Below, one piece after another: positions 1 to 8,336 of a DNA stretch of 64,000 nt. The translations under genes were made by a program, and so were the position numbers. This DNA comes from Alkalibacterium sp034520745. Its GTDB lineage: Bacteria; Bacillota; Bacilli; Lactobacillales; Carnobacteriaceae_A. Every line of letters starts with the position of its first letter. Positions within the stretch are counted from its first letter, which is position 1. The stretch is from the NCBI GenBank assembly GCA_034520745.1, contig JAXHNF010000023.1:62001-126000 (forward strand), given 5' to 3'. The notes beneath the pieces are model-generated. The model worked only from the letters and a program-made list of their open reading frames with translations. It made no database searches and had not been told where the DNA came from.

Positions 1-1076
1 CACTTCCTGCCAGCGTCTTTGGTCCTGATCACTGACCATCGTCAAGGCCAGTCCCGTTTTGCCTGCGCGACCTGTCCGGCCTGTCCGGTGCGTATAGCTC
101 TCTTTTTCAAAAGGCACATCGTAGTTGATGACGTGTGTCACATTGTCGATGTCGATCCCGCGTGCAGCCACATCGGTCGCCACCAGATAACGAAGTTTCC
201 CGGAGCGGAACTCATCCATCACGGCCAGGCGATCATCCTGATCCATACCGCCGTGCAGCTTATCTACCGGTAAACCGGCTTTGTTCAAATGCTTTTCGAC
301 CGCATCCACCACATCTTTGGTATTACAGAAGATGATGCCGCCATCCGGATTCTCGACGGTCAATAAGTCCAACAGTACTGTTTCCTTAGCTGCTTCGTCC
401 ACGTTGATATACGCGTGTGAAATCTTCAGGCGTGTATCTCTTCAGATGCTTCCATCCGGACAGATGCACGGTCAGGACTCATGTAAAAACCGACCAAACG
501 CTCGATCTGTGGTGGCATGGTGGCAGAAAACAGCATCGTCTGGCGTTCTTTCGGTAATTGAGCGATGATGTCTTCGACCTGATCGATAAAGCCCATATTG
601 AGCATTTCATCCGCTTCATCCAGAACGAGGCTGCTGACTTTATCTACGACCAGTGTGCCTTCTTTTAAATGTTCCAGTAGCGCGGCCCGGTGTACCGACA
701 ACGATGTGACTTTTCTGTTTCAGTTCGGATTTCTGTGTTTTAAAGGATGACTTCCCAAATACCGCCGTCACCTTGATCCGCTTTAACCGGCCGATATTCA
801 TAAGGTCGTCCTTGACCTGTAGCGCCAACTCCCGAGTCGGGAACCAAAATCAGCGCTTGCGGTTTATTTTCTTCCCATTCAGCCTGCTCACAAAGCGGAA
901 TCCAGAAGGCAACCGTCTTGCCACTACCCGTCTCGGGACTCGACGATGATGTCCTGTTTCTCCAAGGCCAAGGGAACGACCGCCTCCTGTACCGCCGTCG
1001 GCTTGTAGAAACGCAAACTCGTCAGTGCTTTTACTATCTCGGGACTGATCCTAAATGATTCAAATGATGTATTAAT
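1..1076 (-). CDS. cshA: DEAD-box RNA helicase, CshA type (left-truncated, frameshifted)
   Basis: ATP-dependent RNA helicase acting in ribosome assembly and mRNA decay. Readable parts on the minus strand, N to C: a Q-motif region (ISPEIVKAL...KPTAVQ), motif Ib GTPGR, motif II LDEADEML, motif III SATMP, then the second RecA-like domain with GIIFCNTK, DVAARGIDI and HRTGRTGRAGKTG. The C-terminal extension lies beyond the left edge. At least three single-base indels split the reading frame (near 960, 690 and 430). An AGGAGAGA ribosome site sits at 1081-1088, but no ATG, GTG or TTG follows in frame; the first plausible codon is an ATT near 1076, so the start may also be damaged. The family is clear; CshA rather than CshB is inferred from the motifs and overall fit. 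Confidence 0.85.
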
Positions 1077-1132
1077 TATATCTCTCCTGCTTTCTATTAG
1101 TTCGTTTAGTTATTATAACAGCAATTACACAT

Positions 1133-1171
1133 TTAACAATATCACGATTATGTAAATCGTGATATTGTTAA
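1133..1171. repeat. Perfect 17-bp inverted repeat between cshA and the VOC gene
   Basis: TTAACAATATCACGATT (1133-1149) and its exact complement (1155-1171) flank a 5-nt loop. It sits about 45 nt upstream of the cshA ribosome site in a divergent spacer, so it is not a terminator for either neighbour. It could be an operator or a 5' UTR hairpin. Confidence 0.8.
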
Positions 1172-1317
1172 TACGTATTAGAAATACTTTCTTACATTGA
1201 GCCTATAGCCGTATTGATAGATTAGAAAGCACTATGGAATGTAACATGGGTTTAAAAATGCGTCTATTCTTGATTCATGCTAGAATGAAGATAAGAAATT
1301 GTTGGAGGATGATAATA

Positions 1318-1805
1318 TGAACCAAGAACTCGTCGAGATTTGCCTGCGTGTCAGAGATATCGAGGCTACTTTAGACTTCTATACCAACTTATTTGATTTT
1401 GAAGTGGCCAGCCACAGAAAATTCCCGGAAAATAAGTTTGATCTGATTTATCTGAATTCCCCCGGTTCTTCTGTACAGATCGAACTCACTTACAATTACG
1501 ATGCCGATCCGTATACTGTCGGAGATGGCTTCAGTCATCTAGGCGTGACGGTTGATGACCTGGAAAAAATGCATGACGTATGTAAAGCTTCTGCTTACAG
1601 ACGAGTGATTAAAAGGACTTTAGGCGGTACACCAAGCTATTTTTGTGACAACACCGCAGATGGCTACCGCATTGAAGTCAAACGCAGAAAAAAATATTCC
1701 AAAAGTTTAAAAGTAAGCCTATTGGTTGTTGCCAATGTGCTTACTTTTTTTACTTTTTTAATATATCCTCTACTTATGGATTGCTTGGAAAAATTGTGTA
1801 ATTGA
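1318..1805 (+). CDS. VOC (glyoxalase-fold) family protein, lactoylglutathione-lyase-like
   Basis: Small metal-dependent VOC protein resembling glyoxalase I and bleomycin-type resistance proteins. The start MNQELVEICLRV is chosen because TTGGAGGAT lies just upstream. Family-typical stretches follow: IEATLDFYTNLFDF, then QIELTYNYD, then GFSHLGVTVDD, and GYRIEV near residue 120, which is where such proteins usually end. The frame then runs on into a hydrophobic tail that overlaps an intrinsic terminator at about 1709-1746. Removing one A from the A7 run at 1687-1693 gives a stop eight codons later, before that terminator, so the last 35 or so residues are probably an artefact. No operon partner is visible. 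Substrate is unknown. Confidence 0.75.
1709..1748 (+). terminator. Intrinsic terminator inside the apparent VOC tail
   Basis: GTAAGC pairs with GCTTAC across a 20-nt partly paired loop and is followed by T7. Its position inside the reading frame supports a lost stop codon just upstream. Confidence 0.7.
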
Positions 1806-1843
1806 TCTACCACTTCTCTACTTGCATTATTCAATAATTTTAC

Positions 1844-2220
1844 TTAACCTCCACTATAATACGAGAGAAAAGTTGGTTCCATAAGTCCTAAAAATATACC
1901 AACTATAACAAGGAATGGAACCTGCTCTGCGTATAACATACCTCATAAGCACATAAAGCTTACATTATTCCGATAATATTGTAAATCGTTCTTTTTTTAG
2001 TATTTAATGTTATCTTCCTCCACATCTTTTTCAGGAGAAATTAGTTCATTAAGATCACAAGAAAATAAGTCACTAACTTTTTAAGATTGTTCATCGACGG
2101 TTCAGATTTACCTGTTTCCCATTTTGATACTGCTTGCCTGCTGACTTGCAATTGCTCAGCTACATATTCCTGTGAAAGACTCATTGATTTTCTTTTCTTT
2201 CAAATTGGATCTAAAGACAT
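1844..2220 (-). CDS. XRE-family regulator with short hydrophobic tail (frameshifted)
   Basis: An ATG at 2220 follows AAGGAG at 9 nt. The readable helix-turn-helix is SLSQEYVAEQLQVSRQAVSKWETGKSEPS, the typical XRE/Cro pattern of small Firmicutes regulators. After a +1 shift (one extra A in the run near 2080) the sequence continues SDLFSCDLNELISPEKD. A further shifted frame near 1844-1940 reads QVPFLVIVGIFLGLMEP, a possible membrane segment, so this may be an HTH-plus-TM protein. It lies upstream of, and is transcribed away from, the ABC exporter genes. A control role is only a guess. The HTH is secure; the C-terminal extent is not. Confidence 0.6.
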
Positions 2221-2281
2221 TATTAAACGCTCCTTTAAATTTATTTAATCCGAGCATACCACTCTCAGGTTGCCTACGACC

Positions 2282-2304
2282 AACTAATACGCAACGTATT
2301 AGTT
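2282..2304. repeat. 10-bp inverted repeat, possible operator
   Basis: AACTAATACG and CGTATTAGTT are separated by CAA, about 60 nt upstream of the XRE gene start. Short, tight symmetry at this position is typical of a regulator binding site. Autoregulation is inferred. Confidence 0.5.
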
Positions 2305-2593
2305 GCCATAGTGATTTCGGCTCTTTTTATCACTCTTTTCATGACTAATTTCTTTTGAAAATATCTTTTGAAATTTTTTCTGACTAAAAGAACAAAATCA
2401 AATCAGTTTTACTTTTAGTTGTTACTTTATAAAAACGTTACTCATTTATGATGCAGTTCTCCGTAACCGAATTAAATGAGGTTTTATTTGTTATTATCTT
2501 TTGCTGTATTATACGTCTTTTTTACATTCCTGTACCTGCAATCAAACAAATGAATTCCTGAAAGGGCCCGCTTATGGTGAGAAAAATGTCTCT
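2305..2593. other. Gene-free spacer
   Basis: AT-rich stretch between the XRE gene and the end of the ABC permease. I see no coding frame, strong hairpin or promoter worth calling. Confidence 0.5.
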
Positions 2594-3423
2594 TTATCCT
2601 CCACCTAATGAACTACGCGACATCTTATTGAAGTCTGCTCGAACAAAAGAGTTTGTCGCCAGGAATAAGAATAAAGCGCCAAAAGCAGTAATGATGAACC
2701 CGCTTATCCAGGGTGTCACTATAAAACCATTGAAATCCAGGGCCAAACCGAGTTCTATCCATTCTGCTTGGGTCAATCCGCCTTTTTCCAGCATGATGGT
2801 TCTAAAAAAAGCCGTCGTATAGGTCATGGGATTGAAATACGCAATAAACCGCAGCACATCAGGCAGAAAGGCTAACGGAATATAAGCTCCTGATAAAAAT
2901 GTAAAAGGCAATACGACAGCTTGCTGTACGACCTGAAAAGTGGAAGAGCTTTTGACCATTGAAGCCAAGAATAAGCCTAATCCTGAAAAAACCAGTCCAA
3001 CTAGCATCAGGGCCAATAAGACATAAATAAGCGTATACCAATGGTCAAAGCTCAAGCCAGTAAAGAAACCGAGTATCAGTATCAAAATCCCTTGTGTGGT
3101 CGCTATTGTAGCCGCTGATAGAATTTGTCCCAGGGCTACTTGAAAACGACTGGTCGGACTCGCTAAGATTTCTTTCATATAGCCTGAAACAGTATCATCA
3201 ATCGTCGAGGTCGCAATATTCGAAGAGGTTTGGAATACACTGTTGCTACAATGATCCCGGCAAGCGAGAAAAGCGATTGGGTCTTCTACTTTGGTCTGTT
3301 TGAAAAATAGAATTAAAAACGTAAAGGAAGAAGAATGGAATAACCAATGAAGTGATGAGTTTGACCCTGTCACGAACGAATCCTCTGATGTTTTCTGAGC
3401 CATAGTGCAGTGATTGTTCTCAT
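2594..3423 (-). CDS. ABC-2 type exporter, permease subunit (frameshifted N-terminus)
   Basis: Membrane subunit of a drug or lipid exporter of the DrrB/YadH kind. The start is an ATG at 3423 with GGAGG upstream; it overlaps the ATPase stop as ATGA, which implies translational coupling. The N-terminus reads MRTITALWLR, and after dropping one A continues NIRGFVRDRVKLITSLVI. The C-terminal part is continuous and shows the cytoplasmic helix DTVSGYMKEILASPTSRFQ typical of ABC-2 permeases, then several hydrophobic segments including GILILILGFFTGL, LALMLVGLVFSGLGLFLASM and LPFTFLSGAYIPLAFLP. About 275 residues, a normal length. Substrate unknown. Confidence 0.8.
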
Positions 3424-4359
3424 TCTGTGGCCTCCTCTCTAATTTCTTTACCTGTGATTTCTAAGAAGACGTCATTCAGTGTTCCTTTTTTGATTTCCAG
3501 ATCTTTTAACTCATTTTTGAACGGTTCGAACAAACTGCAGAAAATGTTGAACAGCATCTATATCGATATAAAAGGTTTCTTTTTCTTTTTCTATTTTGTA
3601 CGTGTGGTCATCCCTTTTCAACGCTGCTTCAAAAACATCCGGATTACTCACTTTTACGATGGCTTTATCTTTCGTGTAAAGCCGTTTCAAGTTTTTCGGG
3701 TGTATCGTTTACCATAATTTTTCCATTGTCCATAATGGCTACGTGATCACAAATTTCTGCTTCATCCATATAATGTGTAGTCAGAAAGATCGTGATATTT
3801 TTTTCTTTTTGTAGTCTGGTGATGTATTCCCACATTCTATTTCGCGTTTGCGGATTCACGGCCGCTTGTTGGTTCATCTAAAAATAAAACTTTTGGATAA
3901 TGCGACAATGCGCGGGCTATTTCTACTCGTCGTTTCATTCCCCCCGAAAGACTAGACACACTTTATCCTCCCAATCGAGTAAGATCAACAAGGGTCAACA
4001 CAAAATTGATTCGATCCTTGACCTGCTGTTTGGGTACCCCGTAAAAAACACAGTGCATCTTCAAGTTCTCGTTCCACCGTCATTTTTTCATCCAATGTTT
4101 GCGATTGGAAAAACTACTCCGATTGCTTCACGTACGGCATCTTTTTCAGTTGAGACATCTTTTTCCGTCGATCAGCAATGTTCCAGCTGTTTTTTCCATC
4201 ATCGTACATAATGTATTGATCGTGGTACTTTTTCCCGCTCCATTTGGCCCCAAGAAAGGCAAATATACTGCCTTCTTCTACTTCAAATGAGACATCATCT
4301 ACTGCTGTAAAATCCCCATATTTCTTAGTGTAGTTCTTCACTTCAATAATCGGTTTCAT
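3420..4359 (-). CDS. ABC exporter, ATP-binding subunit (frameshifted)
   Basis: ATPase partner of the permease that overlaps its 3' end. The start MKPIIEVKNYTKKYGDFTAVDDVSF is family-typical. The Walker A site is visible only after a one-base shift near 4240, where the frame reads GPNGAGKSTTINTLCTMM. The D-loop/H-loop part reads ITIFLTTHYMDEAEICDHVAIMDNG, and the C-terminus ends VFLEITGKEIREEATE at the ATGA overlap. At least four indels are needed to join these. The DrrA-like arrangement (ATPase then one ABC-2 permease) fits a multidrug or antibiotic-type exporter, but the substrate cannot be told. Confidence 0.8.
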
Positions 4360-4556
4360 GATTTTCTTCTCCTATTATTTTTCACCTTACCTATCACATT
4401 CGATCCAAATCGGCTTGTTCAAAAAAGTTCTATGTGCTTTATAATTTCAGGTTTGTTTTGCGGGCATGATATTTTTTTGGAAAATGATCATGACTACCTT
4501 TAGAGTCATTAAAGATAATCGTATTAATTTAAGCTTTTGTTTCCAAAAAACCTCAT

Positions 4557-5037
4557 TCACTTATGATACAGTTCCCCCACATAATACGAAACGCTCTATA
4601 AATTTGCTCCACCAGTATCAAGCGCATGAGCTGGTGGGGGTAGGTCATTTTTCCGAAAGAGATGGTCGTGTCGCTGCGGTCCATGACGGCTTTGCTTAAA
4701 CCGAGTGAACCGCCGATCACGAAGACGATCTTGCTTTTGCCGTGGATCATGAGGTCTTCGATCTCCTTGAGCCAAAGGATTCGGAGGTCCGTTCTTTGGA
4801 CTGGATGGCTAAGGTGAAGACATAGGCCTGATCCGGTATTTTGGAAAGTAGGCGCTCGCCTTCTTTATCTTTCACCTGCTCCATTTCAGCTTCACTTAGA
4901 TTTTCCGGTGCTTTTTCATCCGGGACTTCCACGACTTTTATTTTCGTGTAGGCGCCCAGACGCTTTGTGTACTCATCGATGCCTTTTTTCAGATACTTTT
5001 CTTTTAATTTGCCCACTGACAAAATGGTGATATCCAT
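4557..5037 (-). CDS. rlmH: 23S rRNA pseudouridine-1915 N3-methyltransferase RlmH (frameshifted)
   Basis: SPOUT-class enzyme that methylates pseudouridine 1915 in helix 69 of 23S rRNA using SAM. The N-terminal half starts MDITILSVGKLKEKYLKKGIDEYTKRL; the C-terminal half carries the SAM-binding knot region VFVIGGSLGLSKAV and the tail YPHQLMRLILVEQIYRAFRI. The halves are in different frames (indel near 4780). A second indel in the G5 run near 4577 hides the usual tail, which after repair reads GELYHK then stop. Repaired length is about 159 residues, the family norm. It usually ends the walR-htrA cluster; here ohrR/ohr lie between it and htrA. Confidence 0.9.
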
Positions 5038-5051
5038 AGCTGACTCCTTCT

Positions 5052-5477
5052 TTAAACCTGATCCAGTATTTTAGTCAATAAACGCTTGAGTTCGTCAAAT
5101 TCGTCCTGCTCCAGCAAAACTTCTTTTGAAAATTTTTTAGGAATTTCTTCTGCCTGTTTCTCGATTCCTCGGCCTTTTTCCGTAAGCGTGACTTCGACGA
5201 CACGTTCATCCTGAGTCGACCGCTGGCGTTTGACCAGTCCGTGCTCTTCCATCCGCTTCAGCATGGGGGTCAGGGTCCCGGAATCCAGATAGAGGCGCTC
5301 ACCCAGCTCTTTGACGGTCACCGATTCTTCTTCGAACAAAACCAGTAACACCAGATACTGAGGATAGGTCACGCCCAGCTTCTCAAGCATCGGCCGGTAA
5401 AGTTTGGTGATCTGTCTGGTTGCTGCATATAAAGGAAAACATAATTGATTGCTTAATTTTAAAATATCTTTCGACAC
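5052..5477 (-). CDS. ohrR: MarR-family organic peroxide sensor/repressor OhrR
   Basis: Redox-sensing repressor of ohr. 141 residues, intact. The N-terminus NQLCFPLYA carries the peroxidatic Cys (Cys13 here), preceded and followed by the usual LYAATRQITKLYRP. The winged-helix part reads YPQYLVLLVLFEE, ERLYLDSGTLTPMLKRME and the wing VKRQRSTQDERVVEVTLT. It is transcribed divergently from ohr, and a perfect palindrome overlaps the ohr promoter between them, which is the standard autoregulated arrangement. It ends 14 nt before rlmH, so the two may be co-transcribed. Confidence 0.93.
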   Translation of the reverse strand: MSKDILKLSNQLCFPLYAATRQITKLYRPMLEKLGVTYPQYLVLLVLFEEESVTVKELGERLYLDSGTLTPMLKRMEEHGLVKRQRSTQDERVVEVTLTEKGRGIEKQAEEIPKKFSKEVLLEQDEFDELKRLLTKILDQV

Positions 5478-5535
5478 AGTGATTCACTCCTTTTTCTTTT
5501 CATTATAGCAAGTAATTTAAATAAGTTCCTACATT

Positions 5536-5573
5536 TTGACAAAAACAATTTAATTGCGTACAATTAAATTGTT
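5536..5573 (+). promoter_or_regulatory. ohr promoter with overlapping OhrR operator
   Basis: TTGACA (5536-5541), 17-nt spacer and TACAAT (5559-5564) form a near-consensus promoter. Overlapping it is a perfect 13-bp inverted repeat, AACAATTTAATTG (5544-5556), CGTA, then its complement (5561-5573). OhrR operators are AT-rich TACAATT/AATTGTA palindromes, so repression by blocking RNA polymerase is expected. Confidence 0.85.
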
Positions 5574-5600
5574 AAAACACTAAAGAAAGAGGTGTTAATC

Positions 5601-6021
5601 ATGGGTGTATCACTTTACACAGCTGAATCGACTGCGAAAGGTGGCCGCAAGGGTCATGTAAGAAGTCATCAGACGGGAAATTTAGATATTGGTTTATCGA
5701 TGCCAAAAGGTTTAGGCGGCAAGGAAATCGAAGGAACGACAAACCCGGAACAACTTTTCTGCCGGTTATGCCGCCTGTTTTGACAGTGCACTGCAACTAG
5801 CTGCACAAAAAGCGAAAAAGAAACAAATCGGCCGTTACTCCAAAAGTCAGTATTGAGAAAAATTGAAAGGTTTCGGATTGAGCGTTGAGCTCTATGTTGA
5901 AATCAAAGGCGTCACACAAGAAGAAGCAGAAGAGCTGGTGGACCAGGCACACGAGGTCTGTCCTTATTCACGCGCGATCGATGGAAATGTAAAAGTCAAA
6001 AAAACCGTCAAGGCGCTTTAA
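5601..6021 (+). CDS. ohr: Organic hydroperoxide resistance protein Ohr (frameshifted)
   Basis: Thiol peroxidase that reduces organic hydroperoxides. ATG at 5601 with AGAGGTG upstream. Reads MGVSLYTAESTAKGGRKGHVRS, then a shift near 5760, then AACFDSALQLAAQKAKKK with the first catalytic Cys, another shift near 5835, then LSVELYVEIKGVTQEEAEELVDQAHEVCPYSRA with the second Cys. It ends NVKVKKTVKAL. Repaired length about 140 residues, the Ohr norm. Driven by its own promoter under OhrR. Unlike its neighbours it is on the plus strand. Confidence 0.92.
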
Positions 6022-6045
6022 GAAATTCACACTCTCCACAGAGAA

Positions 6046-6078
6046 TCTTTGCTGATACAGCAGGGATTCTCTTTTTTT
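6046..6078 (+). terminator. ohr terminator
   Basis: AGAGAATC pairs with GATTCTCT around a 16-nt loop, followed by T7. It directly follows the ohr stop. Confidence 0.8.
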
Positions 6079-6095
6079 ATCCGGGATTTCCACAG

Positions 6096-6325
6096 TTATC
6101 CACAAAGTTATACACATATCCACAGGTTTTGTTCCCGTTTCAGTGAACTGACAGCGGGGATTCCATGCTCTGGAAAGATTGTTTGGACCAATAGTTATAC
6201 ACAGGGAGAAACAAACTAAACACATCTGCAATGAAGCTTTAAATGCTTTCATATCAGCTCGTAAAGTTGATTTCCCTATTACCGATAAAAAAGTTATGCA
6301 CACTAGGTTTGTATAGTGTGTATAA
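6096..6325. promoter_or_regulatory. DnaA-box cluster away from oriC
   Basis: Five perfect TTATNCACA sites: 6096-6104 (TTATCCACA), 6108-6116, 6195-6203, 6294-6302 (TTATGCACA) and, inverted, 6317-6325. A one-mismatch copy sits at 6116-6124, directly abutting the second site. This density is like the dnaA region itself but 30 kb away and next to no replication gene. It may titrate DnaA or control a promoter. Confidence 0.75.
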
Positions 6326-6617
6326 CTTTTCAGGTAAAAAACCGGTATAATCGTCTTTTCAAAATAGTTATGCGCGCCCGAACGAAGTTATCCAAAGACT
6401 TTTCCCCATGGGAAAACTCAAAAACCAAAAGCATTCCACACATTTCTGATTAAACGTCATAAGTGTGGACAGTTTGATCTATAACTTATAACAATCCGCA
6501 TCTAATCGATATCGGTTGACCCAGTATAAGCATCAACTTATTACGAAAGTCGGTCAATGGTTATGAGTGAGGCTGCTTTGACGTCTACTTATGACGATTA
6601 GCCCCCAATCAAATCAA
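6326..6617. other. Gene-free spacer with inverted-repeat motifs
   Basis: No coding frame. It holds CTAATCG near 6502 paired with CGATTAG near 6595, TTGACC/GGTCAA arms inside these, and ACTTATGACGATTAG (about 6588-6602). The exact reverse complement of the last recurs at about 8164-8178, on the other side of htrA. Confidence 0.5.
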
Positions 6618-6652
6618 AATAAAACACAGCCTCGAAAGACTGTGTGTTCTTA
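6618..6652 (-). terminator. htrA terminator
   Basis: On the minus strand ACACAG pairs with CTGTGT around a 10-nt loop, followed by TTTATTTT, just after the htrA stop. Confidence 0.75.
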
Positions 6653-6660
6653 GTATTAGT

Positions 6661-7863
6661 TTATATCGTCTGTTCGCCACTTTGCATCGTTATCGTTGTT
6701 GACTGACGTTCGCCGTCGCGGTAGTATTCGATTTCCACTTCATCGCCAACTTCTGTATCATAGATTTCCTGTCTTAATTGGATGCCGTTGGCAACCTCTT
6801 CGCCGTTTGAACGAAACGATCACGTCAATTTGGCTGAAGCCCTGCTTCGTCAGCTGAGCTGCCTTGCTCGAACTTCTGCTAGCCGACGATACCCTCATTG
6901 ACGTCTTCCGGCAGATTGAGGACGTTCTGCTGCTGCTGAGGTGAAACCATCGGCCAAGTCGACCATGAGCCACGCCAATGACCGGCCGGACTACTTCCCC
7001 GTCCTGTCTCCAGCTGATTGATGATATCCAGCGCGTCATTACTTGGTATCGCAAAGCCCATGCCTTCGATCATCGAAGCTGATATTTTCATTGAGTTGAT
7101 GCCGACGACCTGTCCCGCTATGTTGACAAGCGGCCCACCGGAATTGCCCGGGGTCGATCGCTGCATACTGTCTGTACGGCCGTCATTTCCCAGTCGTTCT
7201 CGCCGTCCGATGTCTGTATCCATTGCACGGCACGGTACGGCCTGTGGCAGAGATGATGCCGGATGTTACCGAGGAGGCAAAATTAGTCCCCGAGAGGTGA
7301 ACCGATGGCGATAGCGGCTCTCCAACTGTGAGATTTCTCTCCAGAGTCTCCGAATTCAGCGACAGCTGGAGAGATGCATCTGCATCCACCGGATAAAACA
7401 GCCAGGTCTGTCCACAGATCTGCACCAACGATGTCCGCTTCGACACGTGAACCGTCTTTGAACAGCACTTCAATCGCAGTATCAGAGCCGTCTACCAACG
7501 CTGATTATTCGTGAAGATATAAGCAGTATCCCCGTCTACTTTGTAAACAGCTCCCGCTGCCTGTGCCGACTTGCTGAAGATCTTCTTCACCCGTTTCTTG
7601 AGACCCTTCATACCATCCAAACGGGTCTTCCCCTACCTGCTGCATATTGATAACAGAAACGACCGCATCTTCCACTTCCTGAACAGCATCCGTGATATCC
7701 GACGAAACATCGACTCGGGACTTCAGAGAGCCGTCACTCCGCCGTCTTCTGTTACAGGCGTTTCTTCTTCCGGTTCGGTTTCCGGATTGATCAGGTCACA
7801 GCCGGCAAGCACTGCCCCTGAAAGGCTGACAGCCAGCATTGCTTTAAATGATTTTATTTTCAT
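6661..7863 (-). CDS. htrA: HtrA/DegP-type serine protease with PDZ domain (frameshifted)
   Basis: Surface quality-control protease that degrades misfolded exported proteins. ATG at 7863 with GGAGGAAA upstream. The N-terminus MKIKSFKAMLAVSLSGAVLAGCDL looks like a lipoprotein signal with lipobox LAGC, then an acidic linker. The trypsin-like domain shows His in NN(H)VVDGSDT after a shift near 7500, Asp in WTDLAVLS and Ser in TPGNSGGPLVNIAGQVVGINSMKIS. A PDZ domain follows (about 6680-6960) and the end reads MQSGEQTI. Six or more indels interrupt it. It lies in its usual place after yycJ. Most Firmicute HtrAs have a plain N-terminal membrane helix, so the Cys is notable. Confidence 0.88.
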
Positions 7864-8086
7864 AAGTTTTTCCTCCAATATTCTTGATTCCTGTACACAG
7901 TTTAATCTAAATTTATGATAATTTTATGCCTTTTCATCAATTATACCATGACCTAATTTTAACATACTGTCTTTTTTTTCCTAATCAGAAAGCTTTTTCT
8001 AATTTTTTCATGAACTGCCACATTGATAAAGCTCAGCGGAATCTTTCTGAAATTCAAATCATTTAAAGGCGACCATACGCGCTGAA

Positions 8087-8239
8087 TGCGCGTATGATCA
8101 TAATAGAAAAAAAGCAATCGGTATGAGTGAAAGCTGTTTTACTGAAACTCATACCGATACCGTCTAATCGTCATAAGTCTGCCTGCAGATTCTTTAAACT
8201 CATATCGTTTCTCAACTGAATCGGTATGAGTTTAAAGAA
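8087..8239. repeat. Cluster of inverted repeats upstream of htrA
   Basis: Two clear inverted repeats: ATCGGTATGAGT (8117-8128) with ACTCATACCGAT (8147-8158), and TTCTTTAAACTCATA (8190-8204) with TATGAGTTTAAAGAA (8225-8239). CTAATCGTCATAAGT lies between them and matches the spacer on the other side of htrA. A GC-rich hairpin (CATACGCG/CGCGTATG) begins the cluster. Otherwise the 7864-8290 spacer holds no gene. Confidence 0.65.
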
Positions 8240-8290
8240 TAAACGCCCTCACTTTATACAGATAACCGTCAGTCAGACCCGCTGCATACA

Positions 8291-8327
8291 AAAAGCCTGC
8301 ATCCTTGTTCGCAAACAAGGGCAGGCT
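8291..8327 (-). terminator. yycJ terminator
   Basis: On the minus strand AAGCCTGC and CTTGTT pair with AACAAG and GCAGGCTT, followed by TTTTT. It separates yycJ from htrA, so htrA probably has its own promoter. Confidence 0.75.
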
Positions 8328-8336
8328 TGATTAATC

